From: Opacimonas sp964559075
GTDB lineage: Bacteria > Pseudomonadota > Gammaproteobacteria > Enterobacterales > Alteromonadaceae
Direction: 5' to 3'
Assembly (NCBI GenBank): GCA_964559075.1
Contig: CAZLGJ010000074.1
Coordinates: 1 to 14,332 of the forward strand
Length of the DNA: 14,332 nt
Within the stretch, counting starts at the first letter, position 1. Every line of letters begins with the position of its first letter. Of the stretch, positions 14,319-14,332 are shown one piece after another. Both the position numbers and the translations under genes were made by a program. A model generated the notes under the pieces. The model worked only from the letters and a program-made list of their open reading frames with translations. It did not search any database and was not told the DNA's origin.

Positions 14319-14332
14319 CAAAACCTTCTTTA

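Overview
The window looks like ordinary chromosomal DNA of a marine-type gammaproteobacterium, most likely of the order Alteromonadales (Alteromonas/Shewanella-like). The indications are a cytosolic AnsA-type asparaginase beside a YeaC (DUF1315) gene, a long GAPDH of about 480 residues, a sodium/alanine symporter of the AGCS family, and a lipA gene read leftward off the right edge. I assigned the taxon by protein resemblance only and could not run a search. No mobile element, CRISPR array, tRNA or rRNA was seen.

Layout, left to right. (1) 1-2502: the end of glgB and a complete glgX, the glycogen branching and debranching enzymes, in one operon. (2) 2553-2951: msrB, methionine-(R)-sulfoxide reductase. 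(3) 2952-3257: a 306-base regulatory region with an inverted repeat, an unassigned operator-like palindrome, a HexR-like site, a good sigma-70 promoter and a leader hairpin. (4) 3258-4709: a long-form glyceraldehyde-3-phosphate dehydrogenase, closed by a strong terminator. (5) 4841-6589: a membrane-anchored thioredoxin-like protein and an M14 zinc carboxypeptidase of the cytosolic (CCP-like) type. (6) 6645-8312: an AGCS symporter carrying a hydrophilic insertion of about 105 residues, followed by a terminator. (7) 8384-9008: a small zinc-ribbon membrane protein and a YeaC homologue, probably one transcript. (8) 9005-10030, minus strand: ansA, whose stop codon overlaps that of yeaC. (9) 10136-13246: a 1036-residue lipoprotein with nine PKD-like repeats and an unrecognised C-terminal domain. 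(10) A bidirectional terminator, then lipA (lipoyl synthase) on the minus strand, whose start lies just inside the right edge.

Most genes are housekeeping: glycogen turnover (glgB, glgX), triose-phosphate oxidation (gap), protein repair and thiol chemistry (msrB, thioredoxin-like), amino-acid uptake and breakdown (AGCS, ansA) and cofactor synthesis (lipA). The grouping of msrB, a GAPDH gene, yeaC and ansA recalls the same region of the E. coli chromosome and suggests an old shared neighbourhood. I see no clear candidate for a new multi-gene system. The items most worth a second look are the PKD lipoprotein with its C-terminal domain, the unusual cofactor site and control region of the long GAPDH, and the insertion in the AGCS transporter.
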